A stretch of 64,000 nt of DNA. It comes from Hoeflea marina (GTDB lineage: Bacteria; Pseudomonadota; Alphaproteobacteria; Rhizobiales; Rhizobiaceae). The first letter of the stretch is position 1. The number at the start of each line of letters is the position of its first letter. Location of the stretch: positions 62,001 to 126,000 of the forward strand of contig NZ_QGTR01000001.1 of assembly GCF_003182275.1 (NCBI RefSeq). The letters are read 5' to 3'. Below, in pieces: positions 16,963 to 26,866 of this stretch. Position numbers and translations under genes: made by a program. The notes below the pieces were generated by a model. The model was not told where the DNA came from. It made no database searches and was given only the letters and a program-made list of their open reading frames with translations.

Positions 16963-18135
16963 ATGCCGACCGCCCGTTTCAATCCGCTTGTCGAGACCCT
17001 TGCCGCCCCGCCGATCCCTGAGGTGCAGGCCTGGAAGCGGGAATATGACGGCTCGTTCGGTCCGGTCATCGACCTGTCCCAGGCGGTCCCCGGCTATCCG
17101 CCCCATCCCGACATGCTCGCCTGGCTGGGCGAGGCGGCAGGGTCGGCGTCGATGGCGGGCTACGGCGACATCGAGGGCGAGGCCGAGCTCCGCGCCGCCT
17201 ATGCCGATTGGACGGGCGCGGCCTACGGCGCGGCGCTCGGGGCGGCGAACATCCACATCACTGCGGGCTGCAACCAGGCCTTCATGGCCGCGATGATGGC
17301 GGTGGCCGGTCCCGGAGACACGGTGCTGCTCACCAATCCGTGCTATTTCAACCACGAGACCACGCTGGCGATGTCCGGCGTCAGGGTCGGTTATGTCGAC
17401 TGCCGGGCCGAGGACGGCTTCCTGCCTGCGCCCGAGGCGGTCGAGGCGATGATCGGCGAGCGCGTGCGTGCTCTGGCGGTGGTCACGCCCAACAACCCGA
17501 CCGGCGCCACCTATCCGTCCGGCCTCCTGCGCGAGCTGTTCGAGCTTTGCCGACGGCGTGGCATCTGGTTGATCGTCGACGAGACCTATCGCGACTTCCT
17601 GCCGCTCGAGGCGGGGTCCCCGCACGGCCTGTTTGCCGTTCCCGGCTGGCAGGAGACGCTCATCGGTCTCTACAGCTTCTCGAAATCCTTCTGCATCCCC
17701 GGCCATCGCGTCGGCGCGATCACGGCGGGCGAGGCGGTGGTCGGGCAGATCGCCAAGGTGATGGACAATCTGCAGATCTGCGCGCCGCGGTCGCCGCAGG
17801 CGGCCCTGGTGAAGGCGATTCCGGCGCTCGCCGACTGGCGACGCGACAACACGCTTGAAATCGCCGCCCGCGCAGAGGCGCTGACAATGGTGATGGCGGC
17901 CGCGCCCGGTTGGAAGATTTCGGCGCTCGGCGCCTACTTCGCCTTCGTCCGCCATCCCTTCGCGGATCTGAGCGCCCATGACGCCGCCCACCGGCTGGCG
18001 CGCGACGCCGGCGTGATCACCATCCCGGGGTCGTTCTTCGGCAACGGGCTGGAGCGCTATCTGCGCGTCGCCTTCGCCAATGCCGACGTGGCCACCATCC
18101 GCCGTCTCGGCGAGCGCTTTTCCGCGCTCGGCTGA
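16963..18135 (+). CDS. PLP-dependent class I/II aminotransferase
   Basis: A 390-residue fold-type I aminotransferase. The substrate/cofactor motif NNPTGATYPSG, the DETYRDF strand (Asp binding the pyridine nitrogen) and SFSKSFCIPGHRVGA with the Schiff-base lysine at about Lys241 are intact. ATG 16963 fits the normal N-terminus (PTARFNPLVETL). A frame opening at 16816 runs through the end of the LysR gene and is rejected. Located 58 bases after the LysR gene, it could act on an amino acid or guanidino amino acid handled by the neighbouring transport/ureohydrolase genes, for example arginine to 2-ketoarginine. That link is context-based, and the substrate specificity is not readable from motifs. 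Confidence 0.88.
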   Translation: MPTARFNPLVETLAAPPIPEVQAWKREYDGSFGPVIDLSQAVPGYPPHPDMLAWLGEAAGSASMAGYGDIEGEAELRAAYADWTGAAYGAALGAANIHITAGCNQAFMAAMMAVAGPGDTVLLTNPCYFNHETTLAMSGVRVGYVDCRAEDGFLPAPEAVEAMIGERVRALAVVTPNNPTGATYPSGLLRELFELCRRRGIWLIVDETYRDFLPLEAGSPHGLFAVPGWQETLIGLYSFSKSFCIPGHRVGAITAGEAVVGQIAKVMDNLQICAPRSPQAALVKAIPALADWRRDNTLEIAARAEALTMVMAAAPGWKISALGAYFAFVRHPFADLSAHDAAHRLARDAGVITIPGSFFGNGLERYLRVAFANADVATIRRLGERFSALG

Positions 18136-18159
18136 CCGGACGTCGGCAGGGCCGCCCGT

Positions 18160-19071
18160 TCAGACTGGATGCCGCGGCGCCAGCGTGCGCAGCATGCGGC
18201 GGTTGTGGACGAGCTGCCAGAGCGAGTGCACGATCAGCGTGACGATCATCACCAGCCCGCCGATCAGCCCGTTGCGGCTCGGCTCCTCGGCAAAGATCAT
18301 CCACACCCAGACCGGCGCGAAGATCGTCTCGAGCAGATAGAACATCGCCACTTCCGGACCGGAGATGTATTTCGGGCCCGTCGCCAGGCACCAGAAGGCG
18401 AGTGGGGTCACCACCAGCCCGTTGAGCACGATCCACCAGGGCGCCTCGACGACGATGTGCGACGGCCCGCCCGCCATCGTCAGCCCAATGATGGCCGGCA
18501 CCAGCGCCGAGAACAGCGGGGCGAACCCCATGTCGGCACGCGACCGCCGGCTGACGGTGATGGCGCAGGAGAGGCAGAAGGCCGAGGCGAGCGCGGTCAG
18601 GTCGCCCAGGAAATGCCCCGCCGCCAGCCCGTCGGCGACGATCAGCGCCACGCCGGCGATCATCACCGCCATGGCGATGAAGGTGGCGGTCGACGGCCGC
18701 TCGCCCAGCGTCACCCAGGACAGGAGTGCGGCGAACATCGGCGTGAAGGCGAGGATGAACACCAGGTTGGCCGTCGTCGTCGCGAACACGGCCAGCATGA
18801 AGCTGATCGAGGCGAGGATGTAGAACGTCACCACCGCGATGGCCGCGCGCCCCGGCAGGATCGGGATCGAGCGTCCGGTGATGAGCCGGATCGCCAGCCA
18901 GACGATCACCGCGGTGACGAAGGTCAGCCCGCTGCGCACCGCCAGCACCGACCAGGCGTCGCCCTCCGAGAGCCGGATCAGCGGAATGTCGGCGGTCAGC
19001 ATCAGCCCGCCGAAGGCGGTGATCAGCTGCCCCTTGCGGTGGCTGGCGGCGTCGATGGAAAGGTGGGTCAT
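18160..19071 (-). CDS. DMT superfamily (EamA-like) transporter
   Basis: A 303-residue inner-membrane protein with about ten hydrophobic helices arranged as two EamA repeats (roughly residues 15-150 and 155-290), as in small-molecule exporters of the drug/metabolite transporter superfamily. Typical phrases are FTPMFAALLSWVTLGERPSTAT in the first half (given as the segment near residue 108-129) and LLETIFAPVWVWMIFAEEP in the second. It is convergent with the aminotransferase gene and about 20 bases upstream of the bpt gene on the same strand. No substrate can be assigned. Export of an amino acid or related metabolite is the usual guess for this family. Confidence 0.88.
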   Translation of the reverse strand: MTHLSIDAASHRKGQLITAFGGLMLTADIPLIRLSEGDAWSVLAVRSGLTFVTAVIVWLAIRLITGRSIPILPGRAAIAVVTFYILASISFMLAVFATTTANLVFILAFTPMFAALLSWVTLGERPSTATFIAMAVMIAGVALIVADGLAAGHFLGDLTALASAFCLSCAITVSRRSRADMGFAPLFSALVPAIIGLTMAGGPSHIVVEAPWWIVLNGLVVTPLAFWCLATGPKYISGPEVAMFYLLETIFAPVWVWMIFAEEPSRNGLIGGLVMIVTLIVHSLWQLVHNRRMLRTLAPRHPV

Positions 19072-19093
19072 GAAGGAAGCTGGCGCTTTCGGG

Positions 19094-19843
19094 TCAGGGT
19101 TTGTAGCGCTGCCAGCCCTGCGCCATCAGATGTTCCTGCGGCTGGTAGCGGGTCTTGTATTCCATTTTCGGCGAGCCATCGACCCAGTATCCGAGATAGA
19201 CATGCGGCAGGCCGCGCGCCTGGGCCCGACGGATGTGGTCAAGGATCATGTAGGTGCCCATCGAGCGGTCGGCGAGGCTGGTGTCGAAGAAGGAATAGAC
19301 CATTGACAGGCCGTCGCTCATCATGTCGGTCAGCGCCACGCCGATCAGCGGCCCGGCCGGCTGCTGCAGGATGCCGTCGCCCTCCACCCGCTTGCGGTAC
19401 TCGATGACCCTGGTGTTGACATGGGTGTCCTCCACCATCATCGCGTAGTCGACCACCGACATGTCGGCCATGCCGCCGCTGCGGTGGCGGCTGTCGAGAT
19501 AGGAGCGGAACAGCGCGAACTGCTCGCTCGAGGGCTCGGCGTCATAGTCGGAGGCGACCAGATCGGAATTGCGCGCCATCACCCGGCGCATGTTGCGGGT
19601 CGGCCTGAACTCGCCCGCGAGGATCCGCACCGAGACGCAGGCGCGGCAGCCCTCGCAGGCCGGCCTGTAGGCTATGTTCTGCGAGCGCCGGAAGCCCCCC
19701 TGGGTCAGCAGGTCGTTCATCGCCGCTGCGTTCTGGCCCACCAGATGCGTGAACACCTTGCGCTCGCTCTGCCCGTCCAGATAGGGACACGGCGAGGGCG
19801 CGGTCAGGAAGAACTGCGGTGAGTTGACGGAATGGCTTGTCAT
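19094..19843 (-). CDS. bpt: Aspartate/glutamate leucyltransferase (N-end rule)
   Basis: A 249-residue transferase of the Bpt/ATE1 type that adds leucine from Leu-tRNA to proteins with N-terminal Asp or Glu, marking them for ClpAP degradation. The N-terminal cysteine-containing region has [18 protein letters not shown] and then [13 protein letters not shown]. The C-terminal GNAT-like fold has [20 protein letters not shown] and ends [18 protein letters not shown]. Length matches bacterial Bpt. ATG 19843 is the only suitable start. It follows the DMT gene on the same strand by a 22-base gap, and the SLC13 gene lies upstream. Such a single-copy bpt is common in alphaproteobacteria. Confidence 0.93.
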   Translation of the reverse strand: MTSHSVNSPQFFLTAPSPCPYLDGQSERKVFTHLVGQNAAAMNDLLTQGGFRRSQNIAYRPACEGCRACVSVRILAGEFRPTRNMRRVMARNSDLVASDYDAEPSSEQFALFRSYLDSRHRSGGMADMSVVDYAMMVEDTHVNTRVIEYRKRVEGDGILQQPAGPLIGVALTDMMSDGLSMVYSFFDTSLADRSMGTYMILDHIRRAQARGLPHVYLGYWVDGSPKMEYKTRYQPQEHLMAQGWQRYKP

Positions 19844-19885
19844 TGGCTGGCGCGGCCCGTGGTGAAACTTCGACGCGAAGCGACT

Positions 19886-21727
19886 CTAGATACCGTAATA
19901 CCATGGCGCAAGCAGAGAAAACGTCAACCAGATGATGATGACGAGCGGTGTTCCGGCCTTCAGAAAGTCCGAAAATCGGTAGTGCCCGGGGCCCATGACC
20001 AGCAGATTGGTCTGATAGCCGATCGGCGTGGCGAAGGAACAGTTGGCAGCGAAGATCACGGCGGCCACGAACGGCTCCACCGGCGCGCCCATGCCGCGCG
20101 CCATTCCTATGGCGATGGGGACGAAGAGCACCGCGGTGGCGTTGTTGGAGAGGATGTTGGTGAGGATGGCGATGACCAGGAACAGAGCCGACAGTGTCAT
20201 CGCCGGCGGCGCGCCGGCCATCGCGCCGACCGCGCCCTCGGCGATCAGCGCCGCCCCGCCGGTCGATTCCATCGCGGTCGCCAGCGCCACCGAGGAGCCG
20301 ATGAGCAGGAAGATCTGGCGGTCGAAGGCGCGGGTGGCCTGGTGGATCGACAGGCAGCCGGTGGCCAGCATCGCCGCGGCGCCGGCGATGGCCGCCACCA
20401 CGATGGGCATGATCGAAAAGGCGGAGGCGAGCACGATGGCGATGAAGATGCCGGCGGCGATCCTGGCCTTGCGCGATTGCGGCACGGCTTCGGCGGAATG
20501 CTCGAGCAGCAGCAGGTCGTGGTTGCCGCGCAGGCCTTCGATGATGGCGAGCGGGCCGCCGATGAGCAGCGTGTCGCCGGGCTCGAGCCGGATCTCCGAC
20601 AGCGCCGAACGCGCCATCCGGCTCTTGCGCTGCACCCCGAAGACCGAGACCCCGAACTGGGCCCGCAGCCCCGAAAGCTGGATCGTGCGGCCGGCATAGC
20701 GCGAGCCCGGCGCGATCACCGCCTCGACGAGATGGTAGTCCGGGCCGGGCGGCAGCTCGGCGGCCGTCGGGGAAGTGCCCGCTCCCGCCTCGGCCGCCGC
20801 GGGCTCGTCGGCATCGTGGCTGGCCGAGCCGCTGGCCAGCGCCCGCGAGAACGCCCGTCGCGTGCCGGTGACCACCAGCGTGTCGCCCACCGACAGCACC
20901 AGGTCCTCGAACGGCGGCAGGATCGGCACGTCGCGGCGGTGCAGCAAGCGCGGCGTCAGCTCGCCGAGACCTGAAAACATGCCCGATTTGGCGGCGATGC
21001 CGACAAACGGATGTCCCGGGGTCAGCGTGATCTCGCCGATGAACTGCGCCCCGGTGCGCCGCTCGGCTTCCATGACGGTGTCCCGCTCGGAGAGGATCCG
21101 CGGCACCACGGCGAGCACCCAGACCGCGCCCACCAGCGCGAGCATCACGCCCATCCCGGTGAGATCGAAGAAACCCATCTCGTAGCCCATCTTGCGGGCG
21201 ACACCGGCGGCGATCAGGTTGGTCGAGGAGCCGATCAGCGTCGTCATGCCGCCAAGAATGGTGATGAAGGAAAGCGGGATGAACACCCTGCCAGGCGAGA
21301 TGCCGCGCTGCGCGGCCACCACCACCAGGATCGGGATGAAGATGACCACGACCGGCGTGTTGTTGAGAAAGGCCGATATCGAGCCCGATGCGATCAGGAT
21401 CAGCAGCACCGGCCGCCAGGGGCTCTTGCCGCCCATCCTGCCGATCAGCCGCGCCGGCCGCTCCATGGCGTCGGTGGCAAACAGGCCCTGGCCAACGATC
21501 AGCAGCGCGATCACGGTGGCCAGTGCCGGGTTGGAGAAGCCCGACAGCAGCGCGTCGGCGGAGAGAAGGGCGCCATCGGCCTGGCGATAGGGCAGCAGCC
21601 CGAACAGGACCAGCACGGCGGACAGGGCGGCCAGCGACACGCCCTCCATCGACCAGCGCTCTGAGGCATAGGCAATCACCGTCGCCGCGATGATGGCGTA
21701 GGTCGCATAAAGATGAAAATCGCCCAT
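19886..21727 (-). CDS. SLC13-type anion permease with two RCK_C domains
   Basis: A 613-residue membrane protein with 11-13 hydrophobic helices, split by a soluble central insert (about residues 200-400) that holds two TrkA-C/RCK_C domains. The inserts show ITLTPGHPFVGIAAKSGMFS and the later SRYAGRTIQLSGLRAQFGVS segments. The N-terminal half has the SGSISAFLNNTPVVVIFIPI phrase (near residue 110) and the C-terminal half the ANCSFATPIGYQTNLLV phrase, both typical SLC13/DASS sodium-anion cotransport motifs. Candidates are sulfate or dicarboxylates. ATG 21727 begins MGDFHLYATYAII. The gene is monocistronic, between bpt and a repeat-rich spacer. Confidence 0.88.
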   Translation of the reverse strand: MGDFHLYATYAIIAATVIAYASERWSMEGVSLAALSAVLVLFGLLPYRQADGALLSADALLSGFSNPALATVIALLIVGQGLFATDAMERPARLIGRMGGKSPWRPVLLILIASGSISAFLNNTPVVVIFIPILVVVAAQRGISPGRVFIPLSFITILGGMTTLIGSSTNLIAAGVARKMGYEMGFFDLTGMGVMLALVGAVWVLAVVPRILSERDTVMEAERRTGAQFIGEITLTPGHPFVGIAAKSGMFSGLGELTPRLLHRRDVPILPPFEDLVLSVGDTLVVTGTRRAFSRALASGSASHDADEPAAAEAGAGTSPTAAELPPGPDYHLVEAVIAPGSRYAGRTIQLSGLRAQFGVSVFGVQRKSRMARSALSEIRLEPGDTLLIGGPLAIIEGLRGNHDLLLLEHSAEAVPQSRKARIAAGIFIAIVLASAFSIMPIVVAAIAGAAAMLATGCLSIHQATRAFDRQIFLLIGSSVALATAMESTGGAALIAEGAVGAMAGAPPAMTLSALFLVIAILTNILSNNATAVLFVPIAIGMARGMGAPVEPFVAAVIFAANCSFATPIGYQTNLLVMGPGHYRFSDFLKAGTPLVIIIWLTFSLLAPWYYGI

Positions 21728-21910
21728 GAAAGCCGCCGTCCCCTGTTGATGCGCAGTCTACCGCGCCATGCTGCATTGCAGTAGGGGGAATATTCCACCC
21801 GCGGCAGGGAAGCGGGCATGGGCGGCTGATATGGGGCAGGGATGGGGAATGGGATGCCAGAAAGACCCTTTCTGATTTCTCGTTCAGCAGGACCTTGAAA
21901 GCTTCTCTCA

Positions 21911-21962
21911 CCGCGCGGACGCGCGGTGGCTGGATCGCGGATCAGGTCCGCGATGACGGCTG
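21911..21962. repeat. REP-like palindromic element
   Basis: Two adjacent perfect stems, CCGCGCG/CGCGCGG at 21911-21926 and TCGCGGA/TCCGCGA at 21935-21953, are followed by TGACGG. The second resembles the common alphaproteobacterial intergenic repeat of the form GATCGCGG...CCGCGATGACG. It lies in the 286-base spacer between the SLC13 and RDD genes, which otherwise contains no gene I can support. Confidence 0.55.
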
Positions 21963-22013
21963 GAGAGTTTCGGCCAGAAACGCGAAGTGTACCCGTCGTC
22001 GCGGTTTCGCTGC

Positions 22014-22481
22014 CTAAAGAGTATCCGTCCTTACCACCACCGTCCCCAGCAGCCGGTCGTGCAGCGTCTGCTTGCGGTCGAGCACCAGCGCGGCAAGCAG
22101 GATCAGCGGCGTCAGGATGGCGTTGGCGGCCCAGAACAGCACCGAGTGGACGACGGCGAAGACGAAGTCGATGCGGCGGCCGTCGAGGCGCTCGAGCCTT
22201 ATGCCCATGGCGCGCATGCCGGGCGTGGCCTGGCTTTCGCTGCCCAGCGTGAAGCCGATATAGGGAATGGCCACCAGCAGGAACAGGATTCCGTAGAGGA
22301 AGAAGCCGAGCCCCAGCGTCAGCAGCCCGACGAAGAAGATGACGATCGACACCGGAATGCACAACAGCAGCACCAGCGCATAGTCGATGATGAAGGCGAA
22401 GACGCGTTTGCTGCGCACGCCGTCATAGAGCGCGGGGTTTTCGTAGGTGCGGTCGTCGTAGATGATGTCGGTCTGGCTCAT
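22014..22481 (-). CDS. RDD family membrane protein
   Basis: A 155-residue membrane protein with three long hydrophobic helices. It opens with a short soluble tail (YDDRTYENPALYDGVRSKR), then FAFIIDYALVLLLCIPVSIV with the conserved Arg-...-Asp-...-Asp pattern (R/D/D) near the first helix, and has a TPGMRAMGIRLERLDG phrase in the middle loop. RDD proteins are poorly characterised; some act as ion exchangers. The gene lies between the SLC13-type transporter and hemB, flanked on both sides by repeats. ATG 22481 is preceded by GGAG at fitting distance. Predicted inner membrane; function unknown. Confidence 0.88.
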   Translation of the reverse strand: MSQTDIIYDDRTYENPALYDGVRSKRVFAFIIDYALVLLLCIPVSIVIFFVGLLTLGLGFFLYGILFLLVAIPYIGFTLGSESQATPGMRAMGIRLERLDGRRIDFVFAVVHSVLFWAANAILTPLILLAALVLDRKQTLHDRLLGTVVVRTDTL

Positions 22482-22546
22482 TCTGGCTCTCCGTGGCGTC
22501 GATCAGCATGTGGGCATGAAGCGCCCGAAATCCAAGGGGCGATAAC

Positions 22547-22932
22547 GGTTTTCCCTCCCCGACCCGGGGAGGGTGGCGCGCAGCGCCGGGTGGGGAGAGA
22601 TCGTCGCTGGCCCCTCGTGGTTCGAGGCCCGGCCCGGATCGGGGTCATCAGGAAACCAAAGCGCCATCGCGACCGCCAAAGTACCCCACCCCTCAATCCC
22701 TCCCCTCAAGGGGGAGGGAGGCTTGCTCCGCGTGCGTGGCGGCATCCGGTCCAGCTTGAACAAGGCGAATCGCCGGTCAGTCGGCTGCAGCGCTGCCTCG
22801 TCCCCCTCCCGCCTGAGGGGAGGGGTTAGGGGTGGGGGTATCAATGGTTGCGCAAACGGGAACTGGACTCGCACGTGCACGAGGCGGGTTTTCCCTCCCC
22901 GTCCCGGGGATGGCGCGCAGCGCAGGGTGGGG
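22547..22932. repeat. Mosaic of GC-rich REP-like repeats upstream of hemB/RDD
   Basis: The 474-base spacer between the RDD gene and hemB has no credible gene but is packed with repeats. One unit (starting GGTTTTCCCTCCCC) occurs directly at 22547-22597 and again at 22887-22932, the second copy 4-5 bases shorter. A second unit (CCCCACCCCT...CCCTCCCCTCA) at about 22682-22728 reappears inverted at about 22799-22841, so this pair forms a large inverted repeat around about 70 bases of unique sequence. Several units are themselves palindromic. The pattern is that of mosaic intergenic elements. Confidence 0.7.
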
Positions 22933-22955
22933 TGACTGCCGCGCGTTTCCCGCTC

Positions 22956-23972
<1,017 letters not shown>

Positions 23973-24202
23973 GTCGAAGTCTCCTGCAGTCAATCCGGCG
24001 CCGGAATCCGGTTGCGCCGCCAGCGCCGTTAGAGCCCGCCGCGCCCGACCGGTCAAGTCGCCGGCGCGGTCCTGCCGCCGGTCGGGACAATGCGGCGCAG
24101 GCGATGGCAACACAATCTGGCAGCATCTGGCACTAGGCATGGACGGCCCGCATGCCATTCTGGCCGCCTGGGAGGATCTCCGTTGCCGGAAGGATCACGC
24201 CG

Positions 24203-25168
24203 ATGCCGCCGATCAAGCCCGCCATCACCCCCGCCACGCTCGACAAGTGGCAGCGCGTCGTCAACCTGATTGCCGAACTCGCCGATGTGCCGGCGACGCT
24301 GATCATGAACACGCTGGGGCGCGATCACTCGGTCTTCGTCGCCAGCGACGGCGAGGACAATCCCTATGAGCCGGGACGGACATTCCGGCTGCACGAGAAG
24401 CTCTATTGCTTTGGCGTGCTGGAGCAGGATGGCGAGCTGACCGTCGAGGACGCCGGCTGCGATCCGCGCTGGGCCGACAACGAGGACATGGAGCACGCGA
24501 TGAGCTTCTATGTCGGCCTGCCGCTGAAATGGCCCGACGGCGAGATCTTCGGCACCATCTGCGTGCTCGACCGCCGCCGCAACCGCCGCGCGCTGATGTT
24601 CCGTAGGGGCCTGCGCGAATTTGCCCGCGTCGTCGAGGACGACCTCGCCCTGCTGATGGAGGTCGACACCCGCAAGTCCGCCGAGGCCCGGCTCAAGCAG
24701 GCGCTGGAGAACACCGAACGCGAGGTCGCCGCTCGGACCAATGAGTTGCAGGAGGCCAACACCGCGCTCAAGGTGCTCATCCGCAACATCGAGCAGGCCA
24801 AGGCCGAATCCGAAGCCGCCGTCATGGCGCGCATCAAGACGCTGGTGCTGCCGCATGTGAGCAAGCTCAGGCTGCTTGAGGCCGACCGCGAGCCGCAGGC
24901 CTCCTACATCGATCTCATCGACACCGGCCTGCGTTCCATCACCCGGGCGCTGTCGACGCCGATGGCCGAGACGCTGGACCGGCTGACGCCGACCGAGGTG
25001 GAGATCGTGCAGATGGTGCTGCTGGGCCGCTCCACCAAGGAGATCGCCCGCACCCTGTCGCGCGGCGAGAGCACGGTGGATTTCCACCGCAACAACATCC
25101 GCCGCAAGCTCGGCCTCAACGACCGGGCCCAGAACCTCCGCCGGCATCTGGCCTCGCTCGCCCAGTAG
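24203..25168 (+). CDS. LuxR-type regulator with GAF-like sensor and coiled coil
   Basis: A 321-residue one-component regulator. Residues ~20-160 have the size and pattern of a GAF domain (NTLGRDHSVFVAS, then EKLYCFGVLEQDG and later AMSFYVGLPLKWPDGEIFGT). A Glu/Ala-rich coiled coil spans ~165-215. The C-terminal LuxR helix-turn-helix covers ~260-318 (LTPTEVEIVQMVLLGRSTKEIA, given here as residues 263-284, and STVDFHRNNIRRKLGL). ATG 24203 follows AGGA at good spacing; the upstream in-frame ATG at 24152 has none and lies close to the divergent hemB gene. The ligand is unknown. It may control the MBL-fold gene downstream, 132 bases away. Confidence 0.82.
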   Translation: MPPIKPAITPATLDKWQRVVNLIAELADVPATLIMNTLGRDHSVFVASDGEDNPYEPGRTFRLHEKLYCFGVLEQDGELTVEDAGCDPRWADNEDMEHAMSFYVGLPLKWPDGEIFGTICVLDRRRNRRALMFRRGLREFARVVEDDLALLMEVDTRKSAEARLKQALENTEREVAARTNELQEANTALKVLIRNIEQAKAESEAAVMARIKTLVLPHVSKLRLLEADREPQASYIDLIDTGLRSITRALSTPMAETLDRLTPTEVEIVQMVLLGRSTKEIARTLSRGESTVDFHRNNIRRKLGLNDRAQNLRRHLASLAQ

Positions 25169-25300
25169 CCGGACGAGCCTGCTCGATAGGGGGATTTGCC
25201 CCCTATTTTCCCCGCATTCTTCTGGCAGCGGCGATCGGTTCCTTTTGACCTAGCATTCGGTCAGCCGCACCGGATGCGGCGCTGAAAGGGGAACAAGCAA

Positions 25301-26284
25301 ATGAAAAAATCCGATCTCAAGCCGACCATCCTCAAGGGTGGGACAGACGATCTGGCGCCCGGCCTGTCGCGGCGGTCGTTCTTCATGGCGGCGGGTGCCG
25401 CCGGCGTCGGCACCGCGGCGCTTCTCATCGATCCGCGCGGCGCTTCGGCGCAGTCCACGGACTGGACCCAGCCTGGCAACAACAACCATGTCCTCGACCT
25501 GCAGGCGACGGCGAGTTTTGCCGACGGCGGGGTGACGATCGACCACTACGGCCATTGCGCCTTCAAGATCACCTCGCCGGGCGGCGCCACTGTCCTGATC
25601 GATCCCTGGCGCGACGACCCGTCGGGCGCCTGGGGCCTGTGGTTCAAGTCCAAGTTTCCCGAGACGCTCGCCGACATCACCATGTCGACCCACACCCATT
25701 TCGATCACGACGCCATCGACCGGCCGGTCTCCACCATGGTGCTCGACCGCATGGTCGGCCGCTTCGAATTCGCCGACCTCAAGATCACCGGCTTCGCCGA
25801 CAAGCACGCCTGTCTGGCGCCCGGCTGGTACAAATGGACCGACGCGATCGCCGAATTCGGCGCCAAGGCCTGCCCGCCGGACAATGTCGGCCACATGGAC
25901 ATGGTCACCTATGTGATCGAGACCGGCGGCGTGCGCACCCTGATCTGGGGCGACAACCGCCCCGATCCGGGTCCGGGCTTCTGGGACTCCGTCGGCCGGG
26001 TCGACGTGCTCACGCTGCCGGTCGACGGCTCCCAGCACATCCTGTCCTACGACCAGGGCAACGCCATCGTCGAGCGGCTCAAGCCGAAGGTCGTCATCCC
26101 GACCCATTACCTCAACGAGACCACCACCTACACGCTTTCGACGCTGCAGACGGCGGACGAATGGGTCAAGGGCCAGAAGAGCTTCAAGCTGCTCGACAGC
26201 CCCAGGCTCTCGCTCGCCGCTGCCGACATCGCCGGCATGGACCGCGAGTTCCTGTATTTCGGCTCCCACACGCAGACGGCATGA
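25301..26284 (+). CDS. Tat-exported metallo-beta-lactamase-fold hydrolase
   Basis: A 327-residue protein with a twin-arginine signal (residues 1-50: LSRRSFFMAAGAAGVGTAAL, then GASAQ), so it is probably exported folded with its metals. The catalytic region has HYGHCAFKI and then THTHFDHDA, the HxHxxHD-type metal motif, and later NVGHMDMV and PTHYLNETTT supply further ligand histidines. The overall layout resembles UlaG-like MBL hydrolases rather than true beta-lactamases. AGGGG stands upstream of ATG 25301. A strong hairpin follows at 26288. The substrate is not known, though an exported lactonase or phosphodiesterase-like role is possible. Confidence 0.85.
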   Translation: MKKSDLKPTILKGGTDDLAPGLSRRSFFMAAGAAGVGTAALLIDPRGASAQSTDWTQPGNNNHVLDLQATASFADGGVTIDHYGHCAFKITSPGGATVLIDPWRDDPSGAWGLWFKSKFPETLADITMSTHTHFDHDAIDRPVSTMVLDRMVGRFEFADLKITGFADKHACLAPGWYKWTDAIAEFGAKACPPDNVGHMDMVTYVIETGGVRTLIWGDNRPDPGPGFWDSVGRVDVLTLPVDGSQHILSYDQGNAIVERLKPKVVIPTHYLNETTTYTLSTLQTADEWVKGQKSFKLLDSPRLSLAAADIAGMDREFLYFGSHTQTA

Positions 26285-26287
26285 GTG

Positions 26288-26320
26288 TGCGGCCGGGGCG
26301 GACCATCCGCCCCGGCCGCA
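26288..26320. terminator. Bidirectional terminator hairpin
   Basis: A perfect 15-bp GC-rich stem (TGCGGCCGGGGCGGA and its complement) with a 3-base loop sits between two convergent genes, the MBL-fold gene and the NTF2-like gene. No long T-run follows on either side, but stem strength and position support shared termination. Confidence 0.7.
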
Positions 26321-26351
26321 GCCACACCGCTTTCATGGCGGCGGCCGCCGG

Positions 26352-26717
26352 TCACGCGGCGTCCGGCACCTGGTCGAGAAAGCCGGTCACCGTTGCGATC
26401 AGGCCGTCGCGGACCGTGACGAAGTCCGTTCCGCGGATGAGCGGCTCGGCGCCCTTCGGCCCGAGTCCCCATGAGAAGCGGACCTGATCACCGAATCCGT
26501 CGGCGGCTCCCGAAAGGCCGAAGACGAAGCCGGGGAAGCGGTCGTGCACGGCAGCCACCAGGCCGCTGATTTCGGCGGGGCCGGAACCCGCCATCAGCGG
26601 GTCGCGGTAGCTGGCGTCGCGGGTCCAGTCCCGCTCCATGAGCGCCTGGCGATTTTGCGCGTCGGTCTCGTTCCAGAGGGCGATATAGGCGGCTGCGATG
26701 TGGTTTGCGTCCTGCAT
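26352..26717 (-). CDS. NTF2/SnoaL-like small protein
   Basis: A 121-residue protein with the cone-shaped NTF2-like fold pattern: N-terminal helix DANHIAAAYIALWNETDAQNRQ (residues 3-24), Tyr-Arg-Asp-Pro strand DASYRDPLM, then a set of strands ending EPLIRGTDFVTVRDGLIATV. The family covers isomerases, cyclases and proteins of unknown role. ATG 26717 follows AAGGAG at ideal distance, so a longer reading frame upstream is not used. Divergent from the XRE-type regulator at 26867, which may control it; the spacer is 149 bases. No signal peptide. Function not assigned. Confidence 0.85.
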   Translation of the reverse strand: MQDANHIAAAYIALWNETDAQNRQALMERDWTRDASYRDPLMAGSGPAEISGLVAAVHDRFPGFVFGLSGAADGFGDQVRFSWGLGPKGAEPLIRGTDFVTVRDGLIATVTGFLDQVPDAA

Positions 26718-26866
26718 GGTCAAACTCCTTTGTTGGACCCGGCAAGTTTCTCCCGGGGCTCGCACGAACGCGATGGCGCGTGAGGTAATGAAACCGCAAA
26801 AAATCGCATCCCTGATAACCTGCGGGGTAATTGATCAGCCTCCCTGCGCGGGGCTAGACTGCCCTC

